This document shows positions 53,250 through 61,944 of a stretch of 64,000 nt of DNA, piece by piece. The translations under genes were made by a program, and so were the position numbers. The stretch comes from an uncultured Eubacteriales bacterium (GTDB taxonomy: Bacteria > Bacillota > Clostridia > Christensenellales > Aristaeellaceae). The stretch's first letter is position 1; each line of letters opens with the position of its first letter. Location: assembly GCA_902793605.1 (NCBI GenBank), contig CADBEB010000015.1, positions 1 to 64,000 of the forward strand, in the 5' to 3' direction. A model generated the notes under the pieces. It worked only from the letters and a program-made list of their open reading frames with translations. It was not told where the DNA came from and did not search any database.

Positions 53250-54611
53250 ATGTCTGAGAAATATGACCTGATCATCCGGAACGCCACGATCTGTACGATG
53301 GATCATGACGGGCGCGTCATTGACCGCGGATCACTTGCCGTCCGGGGGGACAGAATCGCGAGGATCGGGCAGGAAGACCTGACAGGATCCTGCTCCGCCG
53401 GGCAGGTGATCGACGCGGATGGTATGATTCTTTTCCCCGGGTTTATTGATACCCATATTCACATTTTCCAGTCGTTCCTGAAAGGGCTGGGCGCAGATCA
53501 CCGCCTGATCGAATGGCTGAATCTGTCCGCGCTTCCTTATGGCAGGATCATGACTCCGCGCCAGCATGAGCTGGCGGCCCGGCTTGCCTGTATGGAGGCG
53601 CTTAAAAGCGGTTGTACGACCATCTGTGAATTCTTCTATACAAACCAGGATCCCGAGCTTGCGCATGCGTGTATTGAAGGGATGCTGGCAACAGGAATCC
53701 GCAGCGTGTTCATCCGGACGTTCCAGGATACCGGGGAAGAATACGGCATGCCCTCCGAGTTCATTGAGCCCGCGGATAAAGCCATGCGGGAAGTTTCGTC
53801 GCTGAGGGAACGGTACAGGGAGAACGACATGCTGTCAGTCTGGACAGGACCGGATGTGACGTGGTCCACGACGAAGGAAGGCTATCAGACCATGCTGGAA
53901 TATTGCCTCGGCGAGAATGTGCGGTATTCCATGCACCTGAAGGAAACCGAAGTGGATAACGAAATGTGCCTGAAGTATTATGGCAGGGACATTGTCGATC
54001 TGCTGGAGGAAATCGGATTTCTCACCGACAAAATGCTTGCCGTGCACTGCGTCAATCTGACAGAGCAAGACATCCGGCGGTTCGCGGAACACGAGGTGTC
54101 CATCAGCCATAACCCGGCCCCCAACCTGTATCTGGGTTCCGGTATTCCGCCGATTCCTGAAAGCCTGCGGGCGGGCGTAAACGTCGCACTCGGCACGGAC
54201 GGAGCCGCAAGCAATAACAGTACGGATATGCTTGAAACGATGAAGCTGGCAGCGCTGATCCAAAAAGGAATCCACCGTGATGCTTCCGTGATTTCGGCGG
54301 ATCAGGTGATCCGGATGGCGACCTGCGGAGGGGCGAGAGCAATCGGGATGGAGAACCAGATCGGCACGCTGGCGACGGGGAAAAAGGCCGATATGATCCT
54401 GTTTGACCCGAGACATCTGAAGTCTTTCCCGGATCACGATGCCGAAGCGACCATGGTCTATGCTTCTTCGGAAGAAAACATCGATACGACGATTGTAAAC
54501 GGGAAAATCGTATATCATAAAGGCAGCTTTGCCGGAGGACTCAGTGAGGCGGAACTGATCCGCGCATGCGCTACTGAAGTCGAAAAAATGCGGAAGCAGG
54601 CAGATCAGTGA
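53250..54611 (+). CDS. Amidohydrolase-family aminohydrolase (SsnA/TrzA/AtzB type)
   Basis: 453 residues, GGGGGATG ahead of the ATG at 53250. Metal ligands of this superfamily are visible: HIH in FIDTHIHIFQSFLKG, His/Glu in MHLKETEVD, His in LAVHCVNL, and Asp in LGTDGAASNNSTDM. The N- and C-terminal parts form the composite beta-sandwich (VINGKIVYHKG-like end). Relatives deaminate or dechlorinate heterocycles such as guanine, methylthioadenosine or triazines; the substrate here is unknown. It has no partner genes, its own candidate promoter, and looks slightly AT-richer than its neighbours, so it may be a recent arrival. Confidence 0.88.
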   Translation: MSEKYDLIIRNATICTMDHDGRVIDRGSLAVRGDRIARIGQEDLTGSCSAGQVIDADGMILFPGFIDTHIHIFQSFLKGLGADHRLIEWLNLSALPYGRIMTPRQHELAARLACMEALKSGCTTICEFFYTNQDPELAHACIEGMLATGIRSVFIRTFQDTGEEYGMPSEFIEPADKAMREVSSLRERYRENDMLSVWTGPDVTWSTTKEGYQTMLEYCLGENVRYSMHLKETEVDNEMCLKYYGRDIVDLLEEIGFLTDKMLAVHCVNLTEQDIRRFAEHEVSISHNPAPNLYLGSGIPPIPESLRAGVNVALGTDGAASNNSTDMLETMKLAALIQKGIHRDASVISADQVIRMATCGGARAIGMENQIGTLATGKKADMILFDPRHLKSFPDHDAEATMVYASSEENIDTTIVNGKIVYHKGSFAGGLSEAELIRACATEVEKMRKQADQ

Positions 54612-54655
54612 ATCTGAATCAATATGAGAACATCAGACGGGCGGGACTTCTGACC

Positions 54656-54690
54656 GAAAAAGACTGAGCGGTGAGCGCTCAGTCTTTTTC
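54656..54690. terminator. Bidirectional terminator overlapping a stop codon
   Basis: GAAAAAGACTGAGCG pairs perfectly (15 bp) with CGCTCAGTCTTTTTC. It serves both the amidohydrolase (plus) and the L,D-transpeptidase (minus), whose stop codon (54679-54681) and last codons lie in the right arm. Confidence 0.9.
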
Positions 54691-56001
54691 GAGGTAGTGA
54701 TAGTAGTCCTGGCGGAGCTCGGTGAGGAGCTCGTCGTGGTCTCCGCCGGGGGCGTAACGCTGATTGATCTCTTCGATGTCCGACTCGCGGCGGACGGGAT
54801 TGCACCAGGGACAGGCCTTCAGCTTGCTGTAGGGCGTCTCGTCCAGCTGGGCATAACGGAAGGGAGAGAAGGTGACCGAGGAGGCGGAATTGCACTTCTC
54901 GCCGCGGTGATAGTACTGACCCTTTCCGTTGTCGTTGTAGTACAGCACGGTGTCTGGATCGGGGACCGGGAGCTGCCGGCCCTGCCAGTCCTCCCAGATC
55001 ACGATCTTGACCTTGCCGCAGAGATCCAGGTCCCGCACGCGCTTGTAGATCCAGGCCATGTTGATGCCTTCGGGGGTGGCGAGGCGCTGGATCCGGATGC
55101 AGCCGTGGCTCCGCTTCTGGCCGAGGTAGGGCTCGGTGGTCTTGTATTCAAAAGTACCGTCGGCGCGGACCAGGTGGGGAACCTCATGGATCTCGTCGCC
55201 CGCGTTGAAGCGGATGGCGTAGGAGCACTTCAGCCGGTCGCTGTCGAGGCTGCCGGTCATGTTGATCAGCAGGAACTCACCGGAGCGCGTTTCATTATAG
55301 GGCTGGTACTTCTTGCCGTTCCACTGGACGAGGCCGGTCGAGCAGAGCAGCTCGGCGATCATCTTCCCTTCCTGGAAGACATAGAGGTGCTGGGACAGCT
55401 TATCGATGACCAGGGCCAGCTTGTCTGTGGGCTGGACCTGCCTGAGGTATTTCGACTTGACATAGCCGCTGACCAGGATGTTCCAGGCCTTGATCTTCGT
55501 GGCGGGTTTGGAGAAGAAAGAACTGGAATAGCATTCCACATGCGTCCAGCCGTTGCCCAGGTCCTCGATCACGCGCACGCCCTGGGAGAGGTTGGTGATC
55601 TCCCCGACGATCTTTGAATCCTCATCCGGCTCCAGGTACATATAGATATTTTGTTTGGTCAGTTGGGAGTAGCTCAGGCCCTTTTTCTTTCCGATATCCA
55701 CGACTGTGATCGGTTCCATGAGCATGTTCCAGACGGCTTCCTCATCCGTGATGTCCATCGGCAGGGTCCAGTAGCTGCTTGCGCCCGGAGCGCTCTGCCA
55801 GGGGCTGCCGTAGGACGGGGTAAAGACAGACTGGTCCGGGATGGCTGCGCCGCCGTCGGCGCCGGCCTCATCTGCGTCTTCCTCGTCGTCGAGCATGACG
55901 TCTTCCACAATCTCTTCCACGGCTTCATCGGCGCCGTCTTCCGCCAGGGCGGCGGAGAACAGCAGCACCAGGGCCAGGAAAAGCGAAACAAGCTTTTTCA
56001 T
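54679..56001 (-). CDS. Exported L,D-transpeptidase (YkuD) with SH3-like and Cys-rich C-terminal domains
   Basis: 440 residues, ATG at 56001 with AGGAGG upstream and a signal peptide (MKKLVSLFLALVLLFSAALA). An acidic linker follows, then an SH3-like part (EPDEDSKIVGEITNLSQGVRVIEDL), and a YkuD domain (about residues 200-330) with the catalytic motif SHGCIRI. This forms 3-3 crosslinks in peptidoglycan or attaches proteins to it. The last 80 residues have YYHRGEKCNS... and LKACPWCNP, a small His/Cys pattern seen in Ada-like or secreted nuclease tails that may bind a metal. It is monocistronic, with a hairpin in its 5' leader. Confidence 0.9.
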   Translation of the reverse strand: MKKLVSLFLALVLLFSAALAEDGADEAVEEIVEDVMLDDEEDADEAGADGGAAIPDQSVFTPSYGSPWQSAPGASSYWTLPMDITDEEAVWNMLMEPITVVDIGKKKGLSYSQLTKQNIYMYLEPDEDSKIVGEITNLSQGVRVIEDLGNGWTHVECYSSSFFSKPATKIKAWNILVSGYVKSKYLRQVQPTDKLALVIDKLSQHLYVFQEGKMIAELLCSTGLVQWNGKKYQPYNETRSGEFLLINMTGSLDSDRLKCSYAIRFNAGDEIHEVPHLVRADGTFEYKTTEPYLGQKRSHGCIRIQRLATPEGINMAWIYKRVRDLDLCGKVKIVIWEDWQGRQLPVPDPDTVLYYNDNGKGQYYHRGEKCNSASSVTFSPFRYAQLDETPYSKLKACPWCNPVRRESDIEEINQRYAPGGDHDELLTELRQDYYHYLEKD

Positions 56002-56015
56002 TCATCCTCCTGAAT

Positions 56016-56048
56016 CGGGAACGAAAAGGGTCGTCCCCATCGTTCCCG
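56016..56048. promoter_or_regulatory. Inverted repeat in the leader of the L,D-transpeptidase gene
   Basis: CGGGAACGA and TCGTTCCCG pair around a 15-base loop, between the -10 element (56050-56055) and the ribosome site. It could be an operator or an RNA hairpin at the 5' end. Confidence 0.6.
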
Positions 56049-56049
56049 A

Positions 56050-56078
56050 ATTATAGCAGATTTTGATGGGGAAATAAA
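56050..56078 (-). promoter_or_regulatory. Promoter for the L,D-transpeptidase gene
   Basis: A perfect TATAAT on the minus strand (56050-56055), with a weak -35 (TTTATT, 56073-56078) at 17 bases. Confidence 0.6.
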
Positions 56079-56184
56079 GCGGAATGTATTTATTCTGCAC
56101 CGAAAAAAAGGTTTTCCTTGTCAGGCGGCGCCGCGGGTGATAAGGTAAGCAGGTATATACGGACCCGAGAGGAGTGCACGCAGC

Positions 56185-57189
56185 ATGATCATCGCGCTGA
56201 AGAAGGATATCCGCAGGGAAGAACGGGAACAGCTGATCTCCTGGCTGGAAAGCTACGGGGTCAAGACGCATATCTCCGAAGGGGAGTTCCAGACCGTGAT
56301 CGGCCTGGTGGGCGATACGACACAGATCGACACGGACCTGATCAGCGGGCTGGACATCGTCCAGACAGTGACCCGGATCTCGGAACCGTTCAAGAAGGCG
56401 AACCGCAAGTTCCATCCGGACGATACGGTGATCCGGGTGACGGAGAAGGTCGCCTTCGGTGGCGGAAACTTCCAGATTATCGCCGGTCCATGCTCTGTGG
56501 AGTCGGAGGACCAGGTGGAGACCATTGCCCGTGCGGTCAAGCAAAGCGGAGCCGGAATGCTCCGGGGCGGCGCGTTCAAGCCCCGGACCTCACCCTACGA
56601 CTTCCAGGGCCTGCACGGGGAGGGAATCCGGATCCTGCTGGAGGCCAAGCGGCGCACCGGCATGCCGGTCATCACCGAGATCATGGATATCGCGCATCTT
56701 CCGCTGTTCGAGCAGGTGGACGTGATCCAGGTCGGCGCGCGGAATATGCAGAACTTTGAGCTGCTCAAGGAACTCGGAAAGATCGACAAGCCGATCCTGC
56801 TCAAGCGTGGACTGGCCAACAACATTAAGGAACTGCTGATGAGCGCGGAATACATCATGGCCGGCGGCAACGAGCGGGTGATCCTCTGCGAGCGCGGTGT
56901 GCGGACATTCGAGACCTATACCCGTAACACGCTGGACCTGTCCGCGGTGGCGGTGCTGCACGAACTCAGCCACCTGCCGGTGGTCGTGGACCCGAGCCAC
57001 GCAACCGGCGCAGCCCGTTATGTAAAACCGATGGCGATGGCTGCGGCCGCCTGCGGCGCGGACGGGCTGATGATCGAGGTGCACAACGATCCGAAACACG
57101 CGCTGTGCGACGGACCCCAGAGCCTGACCCCGGAGCAGTTTGACGACGTGGTCGGCGCGGTCCGGAAAGTACGCGAAGCAATCATCTGA
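56185..57189 (+). CDS. aroF: 3-deoxy-7-phosphoheptulonate (DAHP) synthase, type I-beta with regulatory N-terminus
   Basis: 334 residues, GAGAGGAG ahead of the ATG at 56185. It condenses PEP with erythrose 4-phosphate, the first step of the shikimate pathway. Residues 1-70 are the ferredoxin-like regulatory domain (MIIALKKDIRREEREQLISWLE) that binds aromatic amino acids in Thermotoga-type enzymes. The catalytic barrel shows IIAGPCSVESEDQ, GAFKPRTSPYDFQG, ILLKRGLANNIKE and VVDPSHATGAARYV. It is 14 bases ahead of tyrA, with which it forms an aromatic pair. Confidence 0.95.
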   Translation: MIIALKKDIRREEREQLISWLESYGVKTHISEGEFQTVIGLVGDTTQIDTDLISGLDIVQTVTRISEPFKKANRKFHPDDTVIRVTEKVAFGGGNFQIIAGPCSVESEDQVETIARAVKQSGAGMLRGGAFKPRTSPYDFQGLHGEGIRILLEAKRRTGMPVITEIMDIAHLPLFEQVDVIQVGARNMQNFELLKELGKIDKPILLKRGLANNIKELLMSAEYIMAGGNERVILCERGVRTFETYTRNTLDLSAVAVLHELSHLPVVVDPSHATGAARYVKPMAMAAAACGADGLMIEVHNDPKHALCDGPQSLTPEQFDDVVGAVRKVREAII

Positions 57190-57203
57190 AACGGAGACAG
57201 AGT

Positions 57204-58046
57204 ATGGATACAGTCACGATCGGCGTCGTCGGCCTAGGGCTGATCGGCGGATCCCTGTGCAAGGCGCTGGGAGCAAACGGACACCGGATCCTCGGATGGG
57301 ATACGGATGAACACGTGCGCAAGTATGCCGCGCTGACCGGCGTGATCCGGGAGGAACTGACGGACGAACGGGTTCCGGAATGCGACTACCTGTTCCTCGC
57401 CGTCTGCCCGGGAGCGGCGGTGGAAACACTGCGCCGCCTGGCGCCGCTGATCCGGAAGGAGACTGTGGTGTGCGATATATGCGGGGTGAAGCGCACGGTG
57501 TGCGGACCCTGCTTCGGAATCGCGGAGGAATACGGCTTCACGTTTATCGGCGGCCACCCGATGGCCGGCAAACAGTTTTCCGGCATCAAGTACGCAGACA
57601 CGGACCTGTTCCGGGGCGCAACGATGATCCTGGTGCCAAAGGAGCACGAAGACCTCTTTGTCGTCAGCCGGCTGAGCGACCTGCTGCGCGGCGCCGGGTT
57701 CCGCTCCATGACGATCACGACGGCGGACAAACACGACGAGATGATCGCCTTCACATCCCAGCTGGCGCACGTGGTCTCCAACGCGTATATCAAGTCGCCC
57801 ACGGCGACGGAGCACCTTTCCTACTCCGCGGGAAGCTACCGGGACCTGACCCGCGTGGCCAGGCTGAACGAAACCATGTGGACGGAGCTGTTCCTGGACA
57901 ACGCCGACCACCTGGGCTTTGAACTGGACTGCCTGATCCGCTCACTGCAGGAATACCGTGACGCGATCGCGGCCGGCGATGCGGAAACGCTCTGCAGGCT
58001 GCTGAAGGAAGGCCGGGAGCGCAAGGAATCCATTGACACGGAGTGA
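57204..58046 (+). CDS. tyrA: Prephenate dehydrogenase
   Basis: 280 residues. It oxidises prephenate to 4-hydroxyphenylpyruvate for tyrosine synthesis. The Rossmann motif GVVGLGLIGGSLCKALG, the DICGVKRTV helix, GGHPMAGKQFSGIKYADTDLFRGA and the HDEMIAFTSQLAHVVSNAYI helix with its catalytic His are all present. There is no C-terminal ACT domain, so tyrosine feedback may act instead at the DAHP synthase encoded upstream. The pair is tightly spaced. Confidence 0.95.
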   Translation: MDTVTIGVVGLGLIGGSLCKALGANGHRILGWDTDEHVRKYAALTGVIREELTDERVPECDYLFLAVCPGAAVETLRRLAPLIRKETVVCDICGVKRTVCGPCFGIAEEYGFTFIGGHPMAGKQFSGIKYADTDLFRGATMILVPKEHEDLFVVSRLSDLLRGAGFRSMTITTADKHDEMIAFTSQLAHVVSNAYIKSPTATEHLSYSAGSYRDLTRVARLNETMWTELFLDNADHLGFELDCLIRSLQEYRDAIAAGDAETLCRLLKEGRERKESIDTE

Positions 58047-58134
58047 CAGAATAAACAGCATCTCTTCGAAAAAACTCTTTCCGGATCAGCGTGCTTCGTG
58101 TATACTGAAGAGAGATCACGAAAGGAGCACACTG

Positions 58135-59088
58135 ATGATGAAAATGAAAGATTTCGGTTTCCGGCGGGGCGTGAATCTCGGCGGCTGGTTTTCCCAGTGC
58201 GACTATTCACAGGAACGGCTGGACCGTTTTATCACGGAGAAGGACCTGGACATCATCGCCGGATGGGGCCTGGACCATGTCCGTGTGCCGATGGACTACA
58301 ACATCCTTGAGACAGAGGACGGGCAGTTCAGCGCGGAAGGTTTTGAACGGATCCGCCGGGTGACAGAGCAATGCAGGGAGCGCGGCCTCCGCGTGGTGCT
58401 GGACCTGCACAAGACGGCCGGATTCTCCTTTGACAAGGATGAACAGGAGGAAGGTTTCTTTACCAGCGCGGCATACCAGGAGCGCTTCTGGAACCTGTGG
58501 GATGAGCTTTCCAAAGCTTTTTACGCACCGGATCGGATCGCCTTCGAGATGCTGAACGAAGTGACGGACGAGGCATGGAGCAGCGCCTGGAACAAGATCG
58601 CCGCGGAGTGCATCAGACGGATCAGGAAGAACGCGCCGGATTCCGTGATCCTGCTGGGCGGCTACCACAACAACAGCGCGGAAGCCGTGAAGGACCTGGA
58701 CGCCCCGGCGGATGAGCGGGTGATCTACAATATCCACTGCTACGAGCCGCTGGCTTTCACCCATCAGGGGGCGCCCTGGGTGCCGTGGCTGGATATCAAC
58801 GCCCGGGTCCGCTTTACCGAGTCGGGAGCAACCCCGGACTTTTTCCGGAACCTGTTTGCCGAGGCCATCGCCACGGCAAAGGAGCGCGGGACCGGACTGT
58901 ACTGCGGCGAATACGGCGTGATCGACCGGGCAACGCCGGAGGATACTGTGCTGTGGTTCAAAGCGATCCATGAAGTGTTCGAGGAAAACGACATCTCACG
59001 CTGCGCGTGGTCCTACCGGCAGATGGATTTCGGCCTCAGCGACCCGCGGCTGGACGGCGTGAGGGATGAATTGATCCGCTTCCTGTAA
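58135..59088 (+). CDS. Glycoside hydrolase family 5-type glucanase, cytoplasmic
   Basis: 317 residues; the ATG at 58135 has AAAGGAG 7 bases upstream. GH5 landmarks are RRGVNLGGWFSQ at the start, HVRVPMDYNIL, VVLDLHKTAGFSF, the acid/base Glu in FEMLNEVTDE, the NIHCYEPLAFTH loop and the nucleophile Glu in YCGEYGVI. The C-terminal CAWSYRQMDFGL completes the barrel. No signal peptide is seen, so it probably acts inside the cell on imported short beta-glucans or glycosides. TATACT at 58101-58106 is a possible -10. Confidence 0.9.
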   Translation: MMKMKDFGFRRGVNLGGWFSQCDYSQERLDRFITEKDLDIIAGWGLDHVRVPMDYNILETEDGQFSAEGFERIRRVTEQCRERGLRVVLDLHKTAGFSFDKDEQEEGFFTSAAYQERFWNLWDELSKAFYAPDRIAFEMLNEVTDEAWSSAWNKIAAECIRRIRKNAPDSVILLGGYHNNSAEAVKDLDAPADERVIYNIHCYEPLAFTHQGAPWVPWLDINARVRFTESGATPDFFRNLFAEAIATAKERGTGLYCGEYGVIDRATPEDTVLWFKAIHEVFEENDISRCAWSYRQMDFGLSDPRLDGVRDELIRFL

Positions 59089-59124
59089 TGGGAATTTGAA
59101 ACAGACAAGAGGAGATGAATTCTG

Positions 59125-60312
59125 GTGATCAGGAAATGGCTGTGCCTGCTTTTGGTGTGTATGCTGGTGTTCCCGGCGGTATCGGGTCTTGCGGACAATC
59201 CGGACGGGGAAACCCTGGAATACATGTACTCGTTTATTCCAGGAACCGTTCTGGAAGGGGAAGGGACCAAAATGATCCGGGAGCTGCTGGACGAGGTGAA
59301 GATCCGCTTTACCCGCCAGAAGACGGAAACGAACGATATCATCCGCATCCAGCTGATCTCCAACGGTACGGACGCTTTCTCCCTCACGGCCGGGCAAATG
59401 GGCGGGGAGGAATTCGCACTGATGTGTTCCCTGCTCGGCAGCAACAAGCTGACCCTGAAGCAGGAGCAGATTGCTCCCTTCCTTCATACACTGGTGGAGT
59501 CGCTGGGAGAGCAGGGCTTCCTGAAGGGCGATAACCTCAACAAAATGTATTCCATCGCGGACCGGGCCGGAGTAACGATCAACAATTATCTGGCGCAGGA
59601 ACCTGAAGAGGCGCCGGTCGCGGGCATCGATATCACGCCTTATCTGAAAACACTGACGGAGAATGCCACCGCGGTGGAGCAGCGGGAGATCCCGCCGGAG
59701 GAGCAGGACGGTTCCGGGGCGGTCATCATGACCTCATACCTGCTGAGCGAGGAGCAGCGCCGTGAATTCGTGAACATGGGAGTCGACAAGTTCAGCAAGG
59801 TCCCGGTGATCGGGGACGCGCTGAACGACGGCAGCCTGCGCATCGGAGAGCAGGTGATCACGGAGGACTTCCTGCGCACCGTTTTCGGGGATACCCCCGG
59901 TGAAGTCACCATGGACGTGTGGCAGGACGGGAGCGGCCAGCTGGTCCGGATGCTTCTGCATCTGCCGGATCTGCACGGGGTGGTCCTGGATCCCGAGTTC
60001 GCGAAGACGGAGGGCATTGAGCTGACGATCGCGAGAACGCACGGCGAGGGGAAACGGCTGACCAGCGTGACGACGCTCCGCCTGCTTGGACTGGAGGGCA
60101 ATCTCGTCACCATGACGCTGGAGCGGTCACCGACGGATCCGATTCCGCCCATGAAGGCGAAGAAAGTACACGAAGTCGGTGAGATGACCAGTACGGAACT
60201 GTCGGAACTGATCCGTTCCATGGGCTGGACCATCCTCGGGAATGCCGGGAATATGGTCCTGGACCTGCCGGACTGCATCGCGAGGGTTCTGGTCAAGAAG
60301 ATCTTCAAGTAA
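59125..60312 (+). CDS. Exported hypothetical protein
   Basis: 395 residues, GTG start at 59125 with GAGGAG 9 bases upstream. A signal peptide (IRKWLCLLLVCMLVFPAVSGLA) is clear. The mature protein is mostly soluble, mixed alpha/beta, with a repeated style of long amphipathic helices near the start (LDEVKIRFTRQK, EEFALMCSLLGS) and beta-rich parts later (TMDVWQDGSGQLVRMLLHLPDLHG). No domain is recognised. It has only 36 bases to the GH5 gene, so the two may be cotranscribed. Confidence 0.7.
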   Translation: MIRKWLCLLLVCMLVFPAVSGLADNPDGETLEYMYSFIPGTVLEGEGTKMIRELLDEVKIRFTRQKTETNDIIRIQLISNGTDAFSLTAGQMGGEEFALMCSLLGSNKLTLKQEQIAPFLHTLVESLGEQGFLKGDNLNKMYSIADRAGVTINNYLAQEPEEAPVAGIDITPYLKTLTENATAVEQREIPPEEQDGSGAVIMTSYLLSEEQRREFVNMGVDKFSKVPVIGDALNDGSLRIGEQVITEDFLRTVFGDTPGEVTMDVWQDGSGQLVRMLLHLPDLHGVVLDPEFAKTEGIELTIARTHGEGKRLTSVTTLRLLGLEGNLVTMTLERSPTDPIPPMKAKKVHEVGEMTSTELSELIRSMGWTILGNAGNMVLDLPDCIARVLVKKIFK

Positions 60313-60370
60313 ACCTACGGAAAAACAGGATGTGTAACTTGTGAAAGCCTTATGGCACAAGATGTGGCGG

Positions 60371-60399
60371 TTGACAAGAAGTGTTGCAAATTCTAAAAT
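60371..60399 (+). promoter_or_regulatory. Sigma-A promoter for the SH3-like gene
   Basis: A perfect TTGACA (60371-60376), a 17-base spacer and TAAAAT (60394-60399). Confidence 0.85.
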
Positions 60400-60446
60400 A
60401 TATTGTAACAATTTTTCCAAATTTTGACGTATTGGAGACGATTTGC

Positions 60447-61112
60447 ATGAAACGCTCGCAGCTTACGGTCGTTCTGATTCTGGCCGCCTTGATGATCGCA
60501 ATGACCGCGCTTCCCGCACATGCCGACTATCTGCCGGAGATGCCGGGTTGCCCCGCCCCCATTCCGTGGTGGGAAGTGTGTCCGCCGAAGGTCTATACGA
60601 GGACCCGTGTGGTGACCCGGACCGTGGAGACGATGATCGAATCCATCGACGCGGAAGGTTACTGCTACACCGCCATCAAGCGGGTGAACGTGCGGTCCCA
60701 GCCCAGCATCTACGCTACCAAGGTGCAGACCATCCGCTCCGCGGGGACGGAGTTCAAGGTCAGCGCACGCGTGAAGAACAGCTCCGGCGAGATCTGGTAC
60801 GCGGTCCTGTTGGCGAACAGCACGCTGGGATACATTCGGTCCGACCTGTTGAACACGGATCATGTGATCCTGCTCGGCGATCCCTATGCCTATGAAGAGG
60901 AAGAGGACACTAAGGCCGTGGCCGCGTCTGAATCCGCTTTCGACGTACTGAACATCGTCAAAGGCGATGGAGCGCAGCAGCCGGAGGTGACCCCGCAGGT
61001 GATCTATGTGACGCCCGCGCCGGACAGTCAGCCCACTCCCACGCCAATCATCGTTTACGTCACGCCGGAACCGGAGGTCACCCCCCAGGTGATCTACGTC
61101 ACCCAGGATTAA
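60447..61112 (+). CDS. Exported SH3-like domain protein with Pro/Thr-rich tail
   Basis: 221 residues; the ATG at 60447 (GGAG upstream) is chosen because a signal peptide follows (LTVVLILAALMIAMTALPAHA). The start codon of the longer frame lies inside the promoter. Residues about 65-135 are a bacterial SH3-like domain (TAIKRVNVRSQPSIYATKVQTIRSAGTEF). The C-terminal third is Pro/Thr-rich with a repeated EVTPQVIYVT unit. Such proteins usually bind the cell wall. A strong promoter and terminator frame it as a single gene. Confidence 0.85.
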   Translation: MKRSQLTVVLILAALMIAMTALPAHADYLPEMPGCPAPIPWWEVCPPKVYTRTRVVTRTVETMIESIDAEGYCYTAIKRVNVRSQPSIYATKVQTIRSAGTEFKVSARVKNSSGEIWYAVLLANSTLGYIRSDLLNTDHVILLGDPYAYEEEEDTKAVAASESAFDVLNIVKGDGAQQPEVTPQVIYVTPAPDSQPTPTPIIVYVTPEPEVTPQVIYVTQD

Positions 61113-61161
61113 AACGTTCTCTCAACGTGTCGTCCTGAACGGTGCAAAGAATCCAAAAGAC

Positions 61162-61198
61162 AAGGCCGTCTCACAAAAAACCGTGAGACGGCCTTTTT
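61162..61198. terminator. Bidirectional terminator with a long stem
   Basis: AAGGCCGTCTCAC and GTGAGACGGCCTT (13 bp) around a CAAAAAACC-type loop, with T run on the right. It ends the SH3 gene (plus) and abuts the stop of the permease gene (minus), whose stop begins at 61198. Confidence 0.9.
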
Positions 61199-61944
61199 CA
61201 TGCCCTGACGAGCTTTCGGATCAGCGGCGGGATGCCGGTGAGGACGAGGATCAGCAGGATCATGATCAGCGCCCAGGCATAGATCTCAGCATACTCGCTG
61301 TTGAAAAGCGAGGAAAAGACCGCCTTTCCGAGCGAGTTGCGCGACTGGACCAGGTATTCCGTGGTTACGGCGACCTTGAGCCCCATGCCGACCGCGTTGA
61401 CCCAGGACTGCTTCAGGTACCCCGCCATCAGCGGGAGATGGACATTCCCGAGCACCCGGAGGTTCAGGGAACTGTTCATGCGGTAGACGTCGAGCAGTTC
61501 CGGTTCAATGGACAGGAGCCCTTCGCAGACGGCCTCACTCAGGATCGGGATCAGCACCAACGAGGTGGCAATCAGGGGAACCAAGCTGTAGTTCGCCAGC
61601 ACCATGATCAGGATCACAAGCACGATCATCGGCAGGGACCGCAGGGTGATCATGAGCGGTCTGAACAGGTTCCGGACGAAAGGAGAAAACCCTTCCGCAA
61701 GGCCGAGCAGGAGGCCGAGTAAGGCAGACAGTGCCAGCGCTTCCACCAGGTGAAGAAGCGTGACGAGGATCTTCTGCCAGGTGCCGGCTTCCCCCAACAG
61801 GCGGAAAAAGACGGCCAGGATCTGTCCGACACCCGGGAAGATCAGGCGGTCTCCCCGCAGGGAACCGGCCAGCTGGACCAGCAGGCCGACCAGCAGGATG
61901 CCAAGGCAGAAGGTAAGCGTCTGCGAACGTTTATTCTTCAGCAT
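61198..61944 (-). CDS. ABC transporter permease (SsuC/TauC/ThiX-type)
   Basis: 248 residues from the ATG at 61944, which overlaps the binding-protein stop by 14 bases; an ATG at 61962 is also possible. Six membrane segments and the EAA-like loop (LRVLGNVHLPLMAGYLKQSWVNAVGMG) fit the BPD_transp_1 permeases of nitrate, sulfonate or thiamine-precursor systems. It should pair with an ATPase, yet no ATPase gene follows; the operon ends at the terminator 61162-61198. The partner must be encoded elsewhere. Confidence 0.9.
   Translation of the reverse strand: MLKNKRSQTLTFCLGILLVGLLVQLAGSLRGDRLIFPGVGQILAVFFRLLGEAGTWQKILVTLLHLVEALALSALLGLLLGLAEGFSPFVRNLFRPLMITLRSLPMIVLVILIMVLANYSLVPLIATSLVLIPILSEAVCEGLLSIEPELLDVYRMNSSLNLRVLGNVHLPLMAGYLKQSWVNAVGMGLKVAVTTEYLVQSRNSLGKAVFSSLFNSEYAEIYAWALIMILLILVLTGIPPLIRKLVRA

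Noticed and set aside
58033..58038. Perfect TTGACA near the tyrA stop
   Set aside because: No -10 lies at 16-18 bases; it overlaps the end of tyrA and is probably chance.
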